Position numbers and translations under genes: made by a program. DNA of 64,000 nt from Catellatospora sichuanensis. Lineage in GTDB: Bacteria; Actinomycetota; Actinomycetes; Mycobacteriales; Micromonosporaceae. The stretch covers positions 372,001 through 436,000 of the forward strand of contig NZ_VIQO01000002.1 in the NCBI RefSeq assembly GCF_007483665.1. The letters are read 5' to 3'. Below, piece after piece: positions 38,851-47,179 of this stretch (positions within the stretch are counted from its first letter, which is position 1; every line of letters starts with the position of its first letter). The notes under the pieces are model-generated. The model was not told where the DNA came from, did not search any database, and saw only the letters and a program-made list of their open reading frames with translations.

Positions 38851-39999
38851 GTGACGATCGCTCGCTCTCCCCGGGTGCTTGTCGACGCCACCAGCGTTCC
38901 CGCTGACCGCGGCGGCGTGGGTAGGTATCTCGACGGCCTGCTCGGTGCACTGGCCGACCATTCCGAGATCGACCTGGTCGTGGTCTCCCAACGGACCGAC
39001 CAGGAGCGTTACGCCCGCACCCTGCCGCACGCGCAGGTCGTCGCCGCGCCCGCCGCGGTGGCCCACCGCCCGGCCCGGCTGGCCTGGGAGCAGACCGGCC
39101 TGCCGCTGCTCGCCCAGCAGGTAGGTGCGCAGGTGCTGCACTCGCCGTTCTACACCTGCCCGCTGCGGGCCAGCTGCCCGGTGACGGTGACCGTGCACGA
39201 CGCCACGTTCTTCACCGAGCCGGAGCACTACGAGAAGTCGCGCGGCACCTTCTTCCGGTCCGCGATCAAGACCTCGATGCGCCGGGCCGAACGGGTCATC
39301 GTGCCCAGCAAGGCCACCCGCGACGAGCTGATCCGGCTGCTCGACGCCGACCCGACCCGCATCGACGTGGCATACCACGGGGTCGACCACACCGCGTTCC
39401 ACGTGCCCGGCACCGAGGAGAAGGCACGGGTACGGTCCCGGCTCGGGCTCGGCGAGCAGTCGTACATCGCCTTCCTGGGCGCGAAGGAGCCCCGCAAGAA
39501 CGTGCCGAACCTGGTCCGGGGCTGGATGGCGGCGGTGCGCGACCGGGTCGACCCGCCCGCGCTGGTGCTGGCCGGGGGTCAGGGCCACGACGACGAGATC
39601 GACCGGGTGGCCGCCGAGGTGCCCGCGCACCTGCGGCTGCTGCGTCCCGGTTATCTGCGGTATGCCGACCTGCCCGGCTTCCTCGGCGGGGCGGTGCTGT
39701 GCGCGTACCCGAGCCACGGAGAGGGCTTCGGCCTGCCGATCCTGGAGGCGATGGCCTGCGGCGCGCCCGTGCTGACCACGCCGCGGCTGTCGCTGCCCGA
39801 GGTCGGCGGCGACGCGGTCGCCTACACCGGCCAGGACGCCGACCACATCGCCAAGGACCTTGCCATCCTGCTCGACGACGAGGACCGCCGGTCCGCGCTC
39901 GGCGCGGCCGGCCTGGCCCGGGCGAAGGAGTTCAGCTGGAGTTCCAGCGCCGACGCGCACGTGACCGCCTGGCAGCGCTCGCTGCGGCATCAGCGTTGA
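38851..39999 (+). CDS. Family 4 glycosyltransferase, probably mannosyl-type
   Basis: 382 residues from GTG 38851, with AAGGAG eight bases upstream. The N-terminal domain has VLVDATSVPADRGGVGRYLDGLLGAL, a donor-independent acceptor-side loop. The C-terminal GT-B domain has IAFLGAKEPRKNVPNLVRGW, then SHGEGFGLPILEAMACGAPVLTT, the E-x7-E nucleotide-sugar motif. Retaining GT-B enzymes of this kind often use GDP-mannose, and the next gene makes GDP-mannose, so mannosylation of a lipid or polysaccharide is a reasonable inference. No membrane segment is seen, so it is peripheral to the membrane. Confidence 0.9.
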   Translation: MTIARSPRVLVDATSVPADRGGVGRYLDGLLGALADHSEIDLVVVSQRTDQERYARTLPHAQVVAAPAAVAHRPARLAWEQTGLPLLAQQVGAQVLHSPFYTCPLRASCPVTVTVHDATFFTEPEHYEKSRGTFFRSAIKTSMRRAERVIVPSKATRDELIRLLDADPTRIDVAYHGVDHTAFHVPGTEEKARVRSRLGLGEQSYIAFLGAKEPRKNVPNLVRGWMAAVRDRVDPPALVLAGGQGHDDEIDRVAAEVPAHLRLLRPGYLRYADLPGFLGGAVLCAYPSHGEGFGLPILEAMACGAPVLTTPRLSLPEVGGDAVAYTGQDADHIAKDLAILLDDEDRRSALGAAGLARAKEFSWSSSADAHVTAWQRSLRHQR

Positions 40000-40079
40000 G
40001 CAGCCCGCACCCCGCTCACTAGCAGGCGAATGCGGCTTGCGTCACGGGCGGGGTGCGCCGTTCGTTCGCATCTGTCAGG

Positions 40080-40085
40080 CAGAAT
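40080..40085 (+). promoter_or_regulatory. Putative -10 box (CAGAAT), leaderless manC
   Basis: CAGAAT ends 6 nt before ATG 40092 and no ribosome site is present. Confidence 0.35.
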
Positions 40086-40091
40086 GGGCGG

Positions 40092-41192
40092 ATGCTGCAC
40101 GCCGTAATTCCCGCAGGTGGAAGTGGAACCCGTCTCTGGCCGCTGTCGCGCGCCACGAACCCGAAGTTCCTGCACCCGCTGACCGGCACCGCTGAGACCC
40201 TCATCCAGGCGACCGTGGCCCGGCTCGCCCCGGTGGCGGCTCTCGGGGACACGTACGTGGTGACCGGCGTGGCCCACGCGCCCGGGATCGCGCGGCAGCT
40301 GCCTGATCTGCCCGATTCCAACATCCTCATCGAGCCCAGCCCACGTGACTCCTGCGCCGCCATCGGCCTGGCCGCCGCGGTCATCGCCCAGCGCGACCCC
40401 GAGGCCGTGATGGGCTCGTTCGCCGCCGACCACCTGGTCCGCGACGGCGCCCGCTTCGTCGAGGTGCTGCGCGACGCCGAGGCCGGCGCCCGCCGCGGCC
40501 TGCTGATGACCGTCGGCATCACCCCGACCCACCCCGAGACCGGGTACGGCTACCTGCAGTGCGGCGCGACCGTCGACGGCCCGGTCCGCACCGTCGACGA
40601 GTTCAAGGAGAAGCCCTCCCTGGACGTCGCGACCGAGTACGTGCGGTCCGGCCGCTACCTGTGGAACGCCAGCATGTTCGTGTGGCGGGTCGACGTCTTC
40701 CTCAAAGAGCTGCACCGCCAGCAGCCCGAGCTGCACGACGGGCTGATCCGCATCGCCGCGGCCTGGGACACCGACGACCGCGACCGGGTGCTCGGCGAGA
40801 TCTGGCCGACCCTGCCCAAGATCTCCGTCGACTACGCGGTGATGGAGGGCGCGGCCGCGGCCGGGCTCGTCGCGACCGTGCCCGGCGACTTCGGCTGGAA
40901 CGACGTCGGCGACTTCCACACCCTCGGCGAGGTGCTGCCCGGCGACGACGCCGGCAACGTGATCGTGGGCGACAGCGCCACGCTCGACGGAGGCAAGCCC
41001 GAGGTGCTGCTGCACGACTCCACCGGCACCGTGGTGGTGCCCCAGTCGGGCCGGCTCGTCGCCGCGCTCGGCATGCACGACGTGATCATCGTCGACACCC
41101 CGGACGCGGTGCTGGTCTGCCCGCGCGACCGGGCCCAGGACGTCAAGAAGCTCGTCGACGAGCTCAAGGAGCGCGGCGACAGCCGGATCTGA
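40092..41192 (+). CDS. manC: Mannose-1-phosphate guanylyltransferase
   Basis: 366 residues. The nucleotidyltransferase signature GGSGTRLWPLSRATNPKFL starts at residue 8. PRDSCAAIGLAAAVIAQRDPEAVMGSFAADHLV, TVDEFKEKPS, YLWNASMFVWR and PGDFGWNDVGDF match GDP-mannose pyrophosphorylases. It makes GDP-mannose from mannose-1-phosphate and GTP. It lacks the isomerase domain of bifunctional ManC/AlgA, as usual in actinobacteria (often called ManB or ManC there). It is co-directional with the GT4 gene 92 nt upstream. Start ATG 40092. Confidence 0.92.
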   Translation: MLHAVIPAGGSGTRLWPLSRATNPKFLHPLTGTAETLIQATVARLAPVAALGDTYVVTGVAHAPGIARQLPDLPDSNILIEPSPRDSCAAIGLAAAVIAQRDPEAVMGSFAADHLVRDGARFVEVLRDAEAGARRGLLMTVGITPTHPETGYGYLQCGATVDGPVRTVDEFKEKPSLDVATEYVRSGRYLWNASMFVWRVDVFLKELHRQQPELHDGLIRIAAAWDTDDRDRVLGEIWPTLPKISVDYAVMEGAAAAGLVATVPGDFGWNDVGDFHTLGEVLPGDDAGNVIVGDSATLDGGKPEVLLHDSTGTVVVPQSGRLVAALGMHDVIIVDTPDAVLVCPRDRAQDVKKLVDELKERGDSRI

Positions 41193-41218
41193 CCGGGCCG
41201 TGGTTCGCCTCGACTGCC

Positions 41219-41224
41219 TAGGCT
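41219..41224 (+). promoter_or_regulatory. Putative -10 box (TAGGCT), leaderless gene at 41232
   Basis: TAGGCT lies 7 nt before ATG 41232. The same hexamer at the same spacing precedes fbiC (48187). No ribosome site is present. Confidence 0.4.
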
Positions 41225-41231
41225 GATCTCC

Positions 41232-42257
41232 ATGCGACTGGTGGAGCTGTCCGCGGCGGGCAACGAGGCGAGCGATCTGCTGCCCGTACACGACGAAGAT
41301 CTTCTTGCCGAGCTGGGTGCCCGCCGGGCCTACTGGACCGTCCTCGACGAAGGGCCGGTCGAGCAGTGCCTGGCGCTGCTCGTCGAGCAGCACGACGGCG
41401 GCTGGCGGGCCGAGCACGTCAAAGCGACGGCGGGCGACCACGAGGGGCGCACCGAGGACGCGGAGGCGCTGGCCCGGCTCGACGGCTGGGTCTACGTGCT
41501 GGGCTCCCACTTCGGCTCCAAAGCCGGCCCGCTGCAGCCCAAACGGGCCTTCGTCGCCCGCTTCCGCGAGTCAACCGCGCCGCAACTGCAGATCATCAGG
41601 CACCGGTTCGCCCTGCACCGGGCCGTCAACGACGCCCTGGCCGCGCTGGCGGTCACCGGCCACCCGGCCGCCCCCGAACCCGTCCGCGACGTCGTACACG
41701 CGGGTTTCGTCGCCGAGGCCGTACGCCGCGGCACCGCCAAAGGCAAACACTGGACCAGCCAGCTCGCGCCCGGCGACCACCCGGTCAACATCGAGGGCGC
41801 CGCGTTCACCGCCCGCGGCACGCTCCTGGCCGGGCTCCGCTGGCCGGTCACCGCGGCCGGCGAGCCGATCCTGGTCGAGCTCACCGGCCTGCCCGGCCTG
41901 TTCAACGGCGCCGAAACCCTCGGCGTCGCCGGGGTCTACGCACTCACCGGCATCGGCCAGGGGCCGCTCGGCGTACGAGCGCTCGCGGCCCGCGAGGACG
42001 GAGCCTTCGACGTCGTCGTCGGCTCGATCGACGCCCTCGACAAGGGCTCCATCCTGCTGGAGCAGCACCCCGACGCCCGCGACGCCACCTGCCGGCACCT
42101 GCGCTTCGAGCTGCCCACCGGCACCGGCCCGGCGCTGGTCGCCCCGACGCTGATCGCCGACCTGGCCCCACTGCACCATGTCGAAGGCGTCTCCGAACGC
42201 GACGGAGCCCCCGTGTATGTGGCCGACGAAGACCACCGCATCGCATTATGGCTTTGA
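41232..42257 (+). CDS. DUF3616-like protein of unknown function
   Basis: 341 residues, soluble and beta-rich. The landmarks GSHFGSKAGPLQPKRAFVARF, HPVNIEGAAFTARGTLLAGLRWPVTAAGEPILVELTGL and GDGAFDVVVGSIDALDKGS-like strands recall the propeller-type DUF3616 proteins, where EG(A)..G.L..GLR.P is the recurring blade motif. I do not recognise an active site. It is probably leaderless from the TAGGCT box. The 262-bp spacer after it (42258-42518) holds no gene that I can support. Confidence 0.6.
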   Translation: MRLVELSAAGNEASDLLPVHDEDLLAELGARRAYWTVLDEGPVEQCLALLVEQHDGGWRAEHVKATAGDHEGRTEDAEALARLDGWVYVLGSHFGSKAGPLQPKRAFVARFRESTAPQLQIIRHRFALHRAVNDALAALAVTGHPAAPEPVRDVVHAGFVAEAVRRGTAKGKHWTSQLAPGDHPVNIEGAAFTARGTLLAGLRWPVTAAGEPILVELTGLPGLFNGAETLGVAGVYALTGIGQGPLGVRALAAREDGAFDVVVGSIDALDKGSILLEQHPDARDATCRHLRFELPTGTGPALVAPTLIADLAPLHHVEGVSERDGAPVYVADEDHRIALWL

Positions 42258-42518
42258 ACTGGGGTTCCCAAGCCTCGTCCCACGTACGGAGCGGCCGGTC
42301 AGCCTGCCCCCCGGCAAGTCGACCAGCCGCTACCGCATCGCCCCGTACGCCCCCGTACGGCCGAGTTCGCGCCTCCATGGAGGCGCCGCCTCGGTTCCCC
42401 AGGCTGGGCCAAGGATCATCCACCGAACGGTGAAGGGTCTACGTCTTTCGGTTGTGACTTAAAGACCCAGGTCACCTCGGCCGGTAGAGTCAGCGCCGAC
42501 CCCTAGCCCGGAGAGCCC

Positions 42519-43517
42519 ATGCTGCGCATCCACTTCACCAGTGCCGACCTGGTCCGTACCCGGATCTCGTCGACGCCGGACCCGATGTGGGAACTCGCGC
42601 TCAGCATCCACCTGCTGCGATACCGCGGCACCGATCCGCTGCTGGGCGGCTGGAAGAACCGCATGATCACCGACCTGAAGCCGGGTGGTGCCCTTCGCGA
42701 CCAGGTTGGTCTGCTGCTCGCGCTCAACCCGCCGGTCGGCTACTTCCCCGACTTCCTCACCCCGCCCGAAGCCGCCGCCGGTCTCGCGCCAGGACTCGAA
42801 GCCGTGCTGTCCACCCCCAAGGACCGGCTCCGCAAAGAGATCAACGCCCTGGGCGATGCGCAAGGCTCCCTCTCGGCCAACGTCGACGACGTCGGCGGCG
42901 GAGCCACCCGGGCCTTGGGCGAACTCGGCACCGCCATCAGCCGCTACCACGAGACGGCCATCGCACCCATGTGGGACCGCGTACGCACCGCCGTCGACGC
43001 CGACCGCGGCCTGCGCGCCCGCACCATGCTCGACTCCGGCACCGAGGGCCTGCTCAACACGCTCCACCCCACCGTACGTTTCGACGGCAGCGTGCTGGAG
43101 ATCTCCGAATACCCGTCGGACCGGGACGTGCACCTCGAAGGACGCGGGCTGCAGCTCGTCCCGTCCTACTTCAAGACCCCCAGCAAGCCGGTCTGCCTGT
43201 TCGACCCGGAACTGCCGCCGGTGCTGGTCTACTCGGTCCACCACGAGGCACGAGCCGCGGTCGTACGCAGCCAGGAGGCGCTCGCGGCGCTGCTCGGGCG
43301 TACCCGGGCGGCGGTGGTCGAGCTGCTGTCCGACGGCAGCACGACGACGGAACTCGCGCGGCGGCTCGAGGTGTCCCCGGCCGCCGCCAGCCAGCACGTG
43401 GCGGTGCTGCGCGAGGCCGGTCTGGTGCACAGCCTCCGCGACCGCAACACCGTCCTGCACACCCTCACCCCGCTCGGCCACGCGATGCTCGCGGGCCGCT
43501 CACCCACGCCGTCGTGA
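42519..43517 (+). CDS. ArsR/DUF5937-type winged-helix regulator
   Basis: 332 residues. The long N-terminal part (residues 1-240), MLRIHFTSADLVRTRISSTPDPMWELALSIHLL, is the DUF5937-like region with a conserved WELALS helix. The last ~90 residues form an ArsR-like winged helix: SQEALAALLGRTRAAVVELLSDG, TTTELARRLEVSPAAASQHVAVLREAGLVHSLRDRN. The large N-terminal domain probably senses a ligand. The target is unknown; the gene's end overlaps the mycosin gene end on the other strand by 18 bp, so both transcripts meet there. Confidence 0.85.
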   Translation: MLRIHFTSADLVRTRISSTPDPMWELALSIHLLRYRGTDPLLGGWKNRMITDLKPGGALRDQVGLLLALNPPVGYFPDFLTPPEAAAGLAPGLEAVLSTPKDRLRKEINALGDAQGSLSANVDDVGGGATRALGELGTAISRYHETAIAPMWDRVRTAVDADRGLRARTMLDSGTEGLLNTLHPTVRFDGSVLEISEYPSDRDVHLEGRGLQLVPSYFKTPSKPVCLFDPELPPVLVYSVHHEARAAVVRSQEALAALLGRTRAAVVELLSDGSTTTELARRLEVSPAAASQHVAVLREAGLVHSLRDRNTVLHTLTPLGHAMLAGRSPTPS

Positions 43518-44570
43518 CCTGGCAAAGATCAGCGCGAGTACGGCAAGGACCGCCACGACCGTGACGAGCGCCCAGGGCCACCAGTTGGAGTCATCCGACG
43601 ATGGCTGCTCGGCCGGGTCGGCGGTGGCTGATTGCGTAGCGGGTGGAGGCACGTTTGCCGTAAGGGCAGCTACAAGATCGAGCACGCCGTAGCCATATTG
43701 GGGATCCCGTCCATCGGGACCCTTGTCGATCGCGGTGGCGGTCACACGATGAGTGATCTCCGGGCCGGATAGGTCGGGGTGGGCCGCTCGCACAAGCGCC
43801 ACCGCACCAGCCACGATCGCAGTGGAGCCCGACGTCCCAGTTCCTACAGACCAGAGATGGTTGATGTTGGTGCTGGTGACATCAACGCACGGAGCGGCGA
43901 CGTCGATCCGAGAACTTCTAACGGATATCGGAGCATGATTGCCCTTCCGATCGACGCATCCGACGGCGAGGACCCCGGGGTAGGCGGCCGGATACTCGAT
44001 CGCCGTAGCCAGGGGCGTATTGCCAGCTGAAGCGACGATCACGATGCCCTCGTCGACGGCTTCCTGCACGGCTTTTCGCATCTCCGCATCATCTCGGCTC
44101 ATGCCGATGGAGACCGAGATGACATCGACGTGCTGTGCTGTGGCCCAACGGATCGCCTTGGTCAACTGTGTCGATTCGCCTGGCTCGAACTCAGTGAAGC
44201 GGACGGGGAGCACCTTCGCATCCGGTGCGATGCCGGCAACTCGGCCATGCGCCACAATTAGGCCAGCCATGGCTGTGCCATGCCCGGCAGAATCATCCCG
44301 CCCGTCACCGTCAGTACTGACGAGATCCTTGCCGGGGAGCACGGAACCACTCAAGTCGGGGTGCGTCGCATCCACACCCGAATCCAGAACCGCGACAGTG
44401 ACACCGGCTCCACGGGAGGTCTTGTGTGCTTCCTTGGAGTGCAGGTATGCATGGAACCACTGGCCATCCGAGATCTCGTCGGCCCCGTATGAAGCGACGG
44501 GGGTTCCTGCCACTCCCGCGATCAGGAGGAGAGTTGCGACCACCCGGCCGATGCGAAGAGTCATCGTCAT
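43500..44570 (-). CDS. Mycosin-type subtilisin protease of a type VII secretion-like locus
   Basis: 356 residues. An N-terminal signal/anchor (VVATLLLIAGVAGTPVA) precedes an S8 domain with the triad Asp63 (VAVLDSGVD), His97 (GHGTAMAG) and Ser247 (GTSGSTAIVAGA). The Ser motif reads GTSGST rather than GTSMA, as in MycP proteases. A Pro/Thr/Ser linker and a C-terminal membrane helix (WPWALVTVVAVLAVLALIFA) followed by RSRRRG anchor it, facing the cell exterior. MycP enzymes cleave ESX substrates and stabilise the ESX channel. It overlaps the upstream gene by ATGA. No EccB/C/D/E genes are visible nearby. Confidence 0.9.
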   Translation of the reverse strand: MTMTLRIGRVVATLLLIAGVAGTPVASYGADEISDGQWFHAYLHSKEAHKTSRGAGVTVAVLDSGVDATHPDLSGSVLPGKDLVSTDGDGRDDSAGHGTAMAGLIVAHGRVAGIAPDAKVLPVRFTEFEPGESTQLTKAIRWATAQHVDVISVSIGMSRDDAEMRKAVQEAVDEGIVIVASAGNTPLATAIEYPAAYPGVLAVGCVDRKGNHAPISVRSSRIDVAAPCVDVTSTNINHLWSVGTGTSGSTAIVAGAVALVRAAHPDLSGPEITHRVTATAIDKGPDGRDPQYGYGVLDLVAALTANVPPPATQSATADPAEQPSSDDSNWWPWALVTVVAVLAVLALIFARSRRRG

Positions 44571-45835
44571 GGTGCTGGGGTCCCTCGACGGATTGTTACG
44601 ACGGGCGCCTGCGCACTTGACTCCGGTTCAGTCCTCCAGGGCATCGCCGTCTGCGTAAACCATTGTCTGAAGTCTTCCTCGACCTGTTCCGGTGACGATC
44701 CTGCGGGCACGGTCGGGTTCGCCGGTTGGATGATCGGCGGCACACCGCCAGCCACCTCCCAGCGCGTATCGCCGTTGCGGCGGCCAGCCGAACCAGCACC
44801 TCCGCGATCGAGTTGTCCGCCAGGTCCCGCCATGGGCATGGGCATCAGCCCAGGCGCACCAGAGTTTGCCCCGCGAGCCGGTGTCGAGATCGTCGCTGCG
44901 CCGCCCGAGCCGGGCTGGGGAAGCGCGACAACGTAACCGTTCGGCCCGACTCCTGGACCTGGCAGGACGTACGCGCCGCCATAGGGGGCATACGGATTGC
45001 CCGGCGCGATGGGAAGCATCGATACAGGCTGCCCGGGTGTTGCCAGCACTGGAGGCAAGGACCCCTGCAGATCGGGAGACGGGGCACCCGATGGGTCGGT
45101 TATCAGTGGGGGATATCCCGGCAACGTTGGTGGCACCACCGGAGCACCCATGTCTCCGGCGACGACTCGGGCAGGTCGCGGACGACCGCCACCCGGCGGT
45201 GGCGGTGGCGGTGGCGGATTGTCTCCAGGCTCCGGTCCTCCGAGCATGGTCATCGGCTCGCGAAATAGCAGTACTGCAGGCATGACGATCGTGGACCGAT
45301 GGTCGCGAATGGCGCGTTCAGTTGCATTCATGGTCTGTTCAGTGAGGTAGCTGAGCCGGGCGGCTTCGCGATCCCACCACTCAGGGCCACCGTCTTCCGT
45401 GGTCAGCTCCCAGTCCTCGACGACATTGTGCACCTCATGTTTAGCCTTGGCTGTGGCTGCCATGATGCCGTCAATGGCGAGTGCATTCTGAATGGCGGCC
45501 TCACCGTCCTCGCGCATCCAGGCGATCAGGCTGTCGATTCGTTTGAGTGCCACGGAAGCCGCTGGGCTGTGGTCCGCAGGCCACATGTGAGCGAGCGCCT
45601 CACGGTGCCTGGCCAACTTCTCCGCTTGTGCCATCAACAGGCTGGCCATTGCTCGGAGTGCCTTGACCTGTTCCCACCCTCGCGCGTCGTCCTCGTTGCG
45701 AAGCATGTCCCACACGCGCGGCGGGTCGACGGAGACCCAATTCGTCTGTCCCTGCGTGGGCCACATCTTGAGTGCGTCCTGCGCCCTGGCGACGTAGCCG
45801 CCCTCATCTCGGAGTATGCCCGGCTTGGTACTCAC
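44567..45835 (-). CDS. Type VII secretion substrate-like protein with Pro/Gly-rich linker
   Basis: 422 residues. The N-terminal ~180 are helical with WPTQGQTNWVSVDPPRVWDML and a MWPADHSPAAS turn placed like the WxG turn of WXG100/PPE helical hairpins, followed by long helices (KAKHEVHNVVEDWE). Residues ~200-360 are Pro/Gly-rich (PPPPPPPPGGGRPRPARVV). The C-terminal ~60 are predicted helical (EQVEEDFRQWFTQTAMPW). PPE-like architecture and coupling to mycosin suggest a secreted or surface-displayed partner. There is no signal peptide. ATGA overlaps exist at both ends of the gene. Confidence 0.65.
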   Translation of the reverse strand: MSTKPGILRDEGGYVARAQDALKMWPTQGQTNWVSVDPPRVWDMLRNEDDARGWEQVKALRAMASLLMAQAEKLARHREALAHMWPADHSPAASVALKRIDSLIAWMREDGEAAIQNALAIDGIMAATAKAKHEVHNVVEDWELTTEDGGPEWWDREAARLSYLTEQTMNATERAIRDHRSTIVMPAVLLFREPMTMLGGPEPGDNPPPPPPPPGGGRPRPARVVAGDMGAPVVPPTLPGYPPLITDPSGAPSPDLQGSLPPVLATPGQPVSMLPIAPGNPYAPYGGAYVLPGPGVGPNGYVVALPQPGSGGAATISTPARGANSGAPGLMPMPMAGPGGQLDRGGAGSAGRRNGDTRWEVAGGVPPIIQPANPTVPAGSSPEQVEEDFRQWFTQTAMPWRTEPESSAQAPVVTIRRGTPAP

Positions 45836-46257
45836 GGCAGCATCCCACGCGGTGGAGTCGGCGGATACTTCTCAGCCATCGCAGCCTTCTCTAGCTGTGT
45901 GATCGCCCTGTTCAGTTCGGTCTCGACCTCACTGATTCGCGCGGCCGCACGAGAATCGGCGTCTGCGTAGTTCTCCACGATGCGCTCGAGCGCGAGCACC
46001 AGACCTTCGGCGATCCGCAACTGGTATTCGCTGTTCCGGCGATGCTGCACAAGGACGTCGTTGACAGAGGCCCGAGCCGCCAGCCCTTCAGCGGACTGCA
46101 GGGCGAGACAGAAACGCGCTCCCCAACCCAGTCGGTACTGTGCGGCGGTCAGTCCCGGCCGCAGGCCCGCTTCCGTGTCGTGCCGCAGGTCAGCACGGAC
46201 CTCGCGTAGCCCGGCCAGGTCGACGGTGAGCCGTTCCGGTGTGCGTCGTTCAGGCAT
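45832..46257 (-). CDS. WXG100/EspC-like small helical protein
   Basis: 141 residues, nearly all helical: LRPGLTAAQYRLGWGARFCLALQSAEGLAARASV, then QHRRNSEYQLRIAEGLVLALERIVENYADADSRAAARI. The C-terminal ENYADADSRAA is the kind of tail found in ESX substrates that end in a YxxxD/E-type signal. It is probably the partner of the 422-residue protein. ATG 46257 has GGAGGG upstream and is the first gene of a three-gene coupled operon. Confidence 0.6.
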   Translation of the reverse strand: MPERRTPERLTVDLAGLREVRADLRHDTEAGLRPGLTAAQYRLGWGARFCLALQSAEGLAARASVNDVLVQHRRNSEYQLRIAEGLVLALERIVENYADADSRAAARISEVETELNRAITQLEKAAMAEKYPPTPPRGMLP

Positions 46258-46383
46258 GCTTCCCTCCCCAAAGAAGCGCGCTGTGGAGACGTTCCGGCAT
46301 CAGTCGATCCACACCCGCCGGGTTCACGTCTGCGGGCAGGGTAACGGATCGACCACGTTGAGCACAGCCCTTACCGGGCCGCC

Positions 46384-46414
46384 TGTGGATAACCCGGCGG
46401 CACCCTGTGGATTA
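46384..46414. other. Two DnaA-box-like 9-mers
   Basis: TGTGGATAA at 46384-46392 is the exact complement of TTATCCACA, and TGTGGATTA follows at 46406-46414 with a 22-bp period. The second overlaps the cofE stop. A third looser match (CGATCCACA) lies at 46305-46313. With no dnaA/dnaN genes in the window, this is not presented as an origin. Confidence 0.25.
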
Positions 46415-47179
46415 CGCCTGGCCGAGGGCCTCCGCCCGCCCCTGCTCCCGCGCTTCCGCGGTGCCGAGCGAGAACAGATCGTGCTCCGCGTCCCGGACCA
46501 GCATCGGCACGACCCCGCTGCTGTCCCGCGTGGACGTGAGCAGCCCGCGTACGACCGCGACCGGCACCCGATCCACTTTGCCCTTCACCAGCTCCGCAGC
46601 CGCCGCCAGTTCGTCCACGATCGCCATCTGGGTGATCTGCAGCTCGTTGCCGTACGGGTCGGTCTCCCCGCGGTGGTCGCGCAGCGGCTCGATCCCCGCG
46701 CACCCGAGGGCGACGTCGGTGAGCCCGTTGCGCCACGGCCGCCCCATGGTGTCGCTGACGATGACGGCGACGTCGAGCCCGTACCGCTCCCGCAGGGCCT
46801 CACGCAGCGCGCGGGCGGACGCGTCGGGGTCGACGGGCAGCAGCACGAGCTGCGACCGGTCGACGTTGGAGTTGTCGATACCCGCGGAGGCCATCACGAA
46901 GCCGTGGTGGGTCTGCACGATCCGGGTGTGCCCGCGGGTGGCCACGGGCCGGGCGGTCTGCGAGCGGAGCACCTGCTCCCGGGCGGCTTCCCGTTCGGGA
47001 CCGCCGACGGGCACCGAGGCCAGCGCACCCTCGGACTTCGACACGATCTTGCTGGTGACGACGAGGATGTCGCCGTCGGCGAGCCACGGGGCCGCGCCGA
47101 CGATCAACTTGGCGAGGTCGTCGCCGGGCTGCACGTCCGGGATGCCCCGGACCGCGTGCACGCTGAAACCGTCGATCAT
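46412..47179 (-). CDS. cofE: Coenzyme F420-0:L-glutamate ligase CofE
   Basis: 255 residues. PGDDLAKLIVGAAPWLADGDILVVTSKIVSKSEG, GHTRIVQTHHGFVMASAGIDNSNVD, VIVSDTMGRPWRNGLTDVALG and TDPYGNELQITQMAIVDELAAAAELVKGK are the canonical CofE blocks that bind GTP, metal and the phospholactyl chain. It adds gamma-linked glutamates to F420-0 in the cytosol. The C-terminal FMN domain found in mycobacterial FbiB is absent. ATG 47179 overlaps the cofD stop (ATGA). Confidence 0.94.
   Translation of the reverse strand: MIDGFSVHAVRGIPDVQPGDDLAKLIVGAAPWLADGDILVVTSKIVSKSEGALASVPVGGPEREAAREQVLRSQTARPVATRGHTRIVQTHHGFVMASAGIDNSNVDRSQLVLLPVDPDASARALREALRERYGLDVAVIVSDTMGRPWRNGLTDVALGCAGIEPLRDHRGETDPYGNELQITQMAIVDELAAAAELVKGKVDRVPVAVVRGLLTSTRDSSGVVPMLVRDAEHDLFSLGTAEAREQGRAEALGQA

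Noticed and set aside
11268-42257. Secondary-metabolite gene cluster (acyl-CoA dehydrogenase, glycosyltransferases, acetoacetyl-CoA synthetase, SnoaL-like)
   Set aside because: The genes are scattered, on different strands, and no synthase, tailoring block or transporter set is present.
43500-46257. Complete ESX (type VII) secretion locus
   Set aside because: Only mycosin and substrate-like genes are present; no EccB, EccC, EccD or EccE gene lies within the window.
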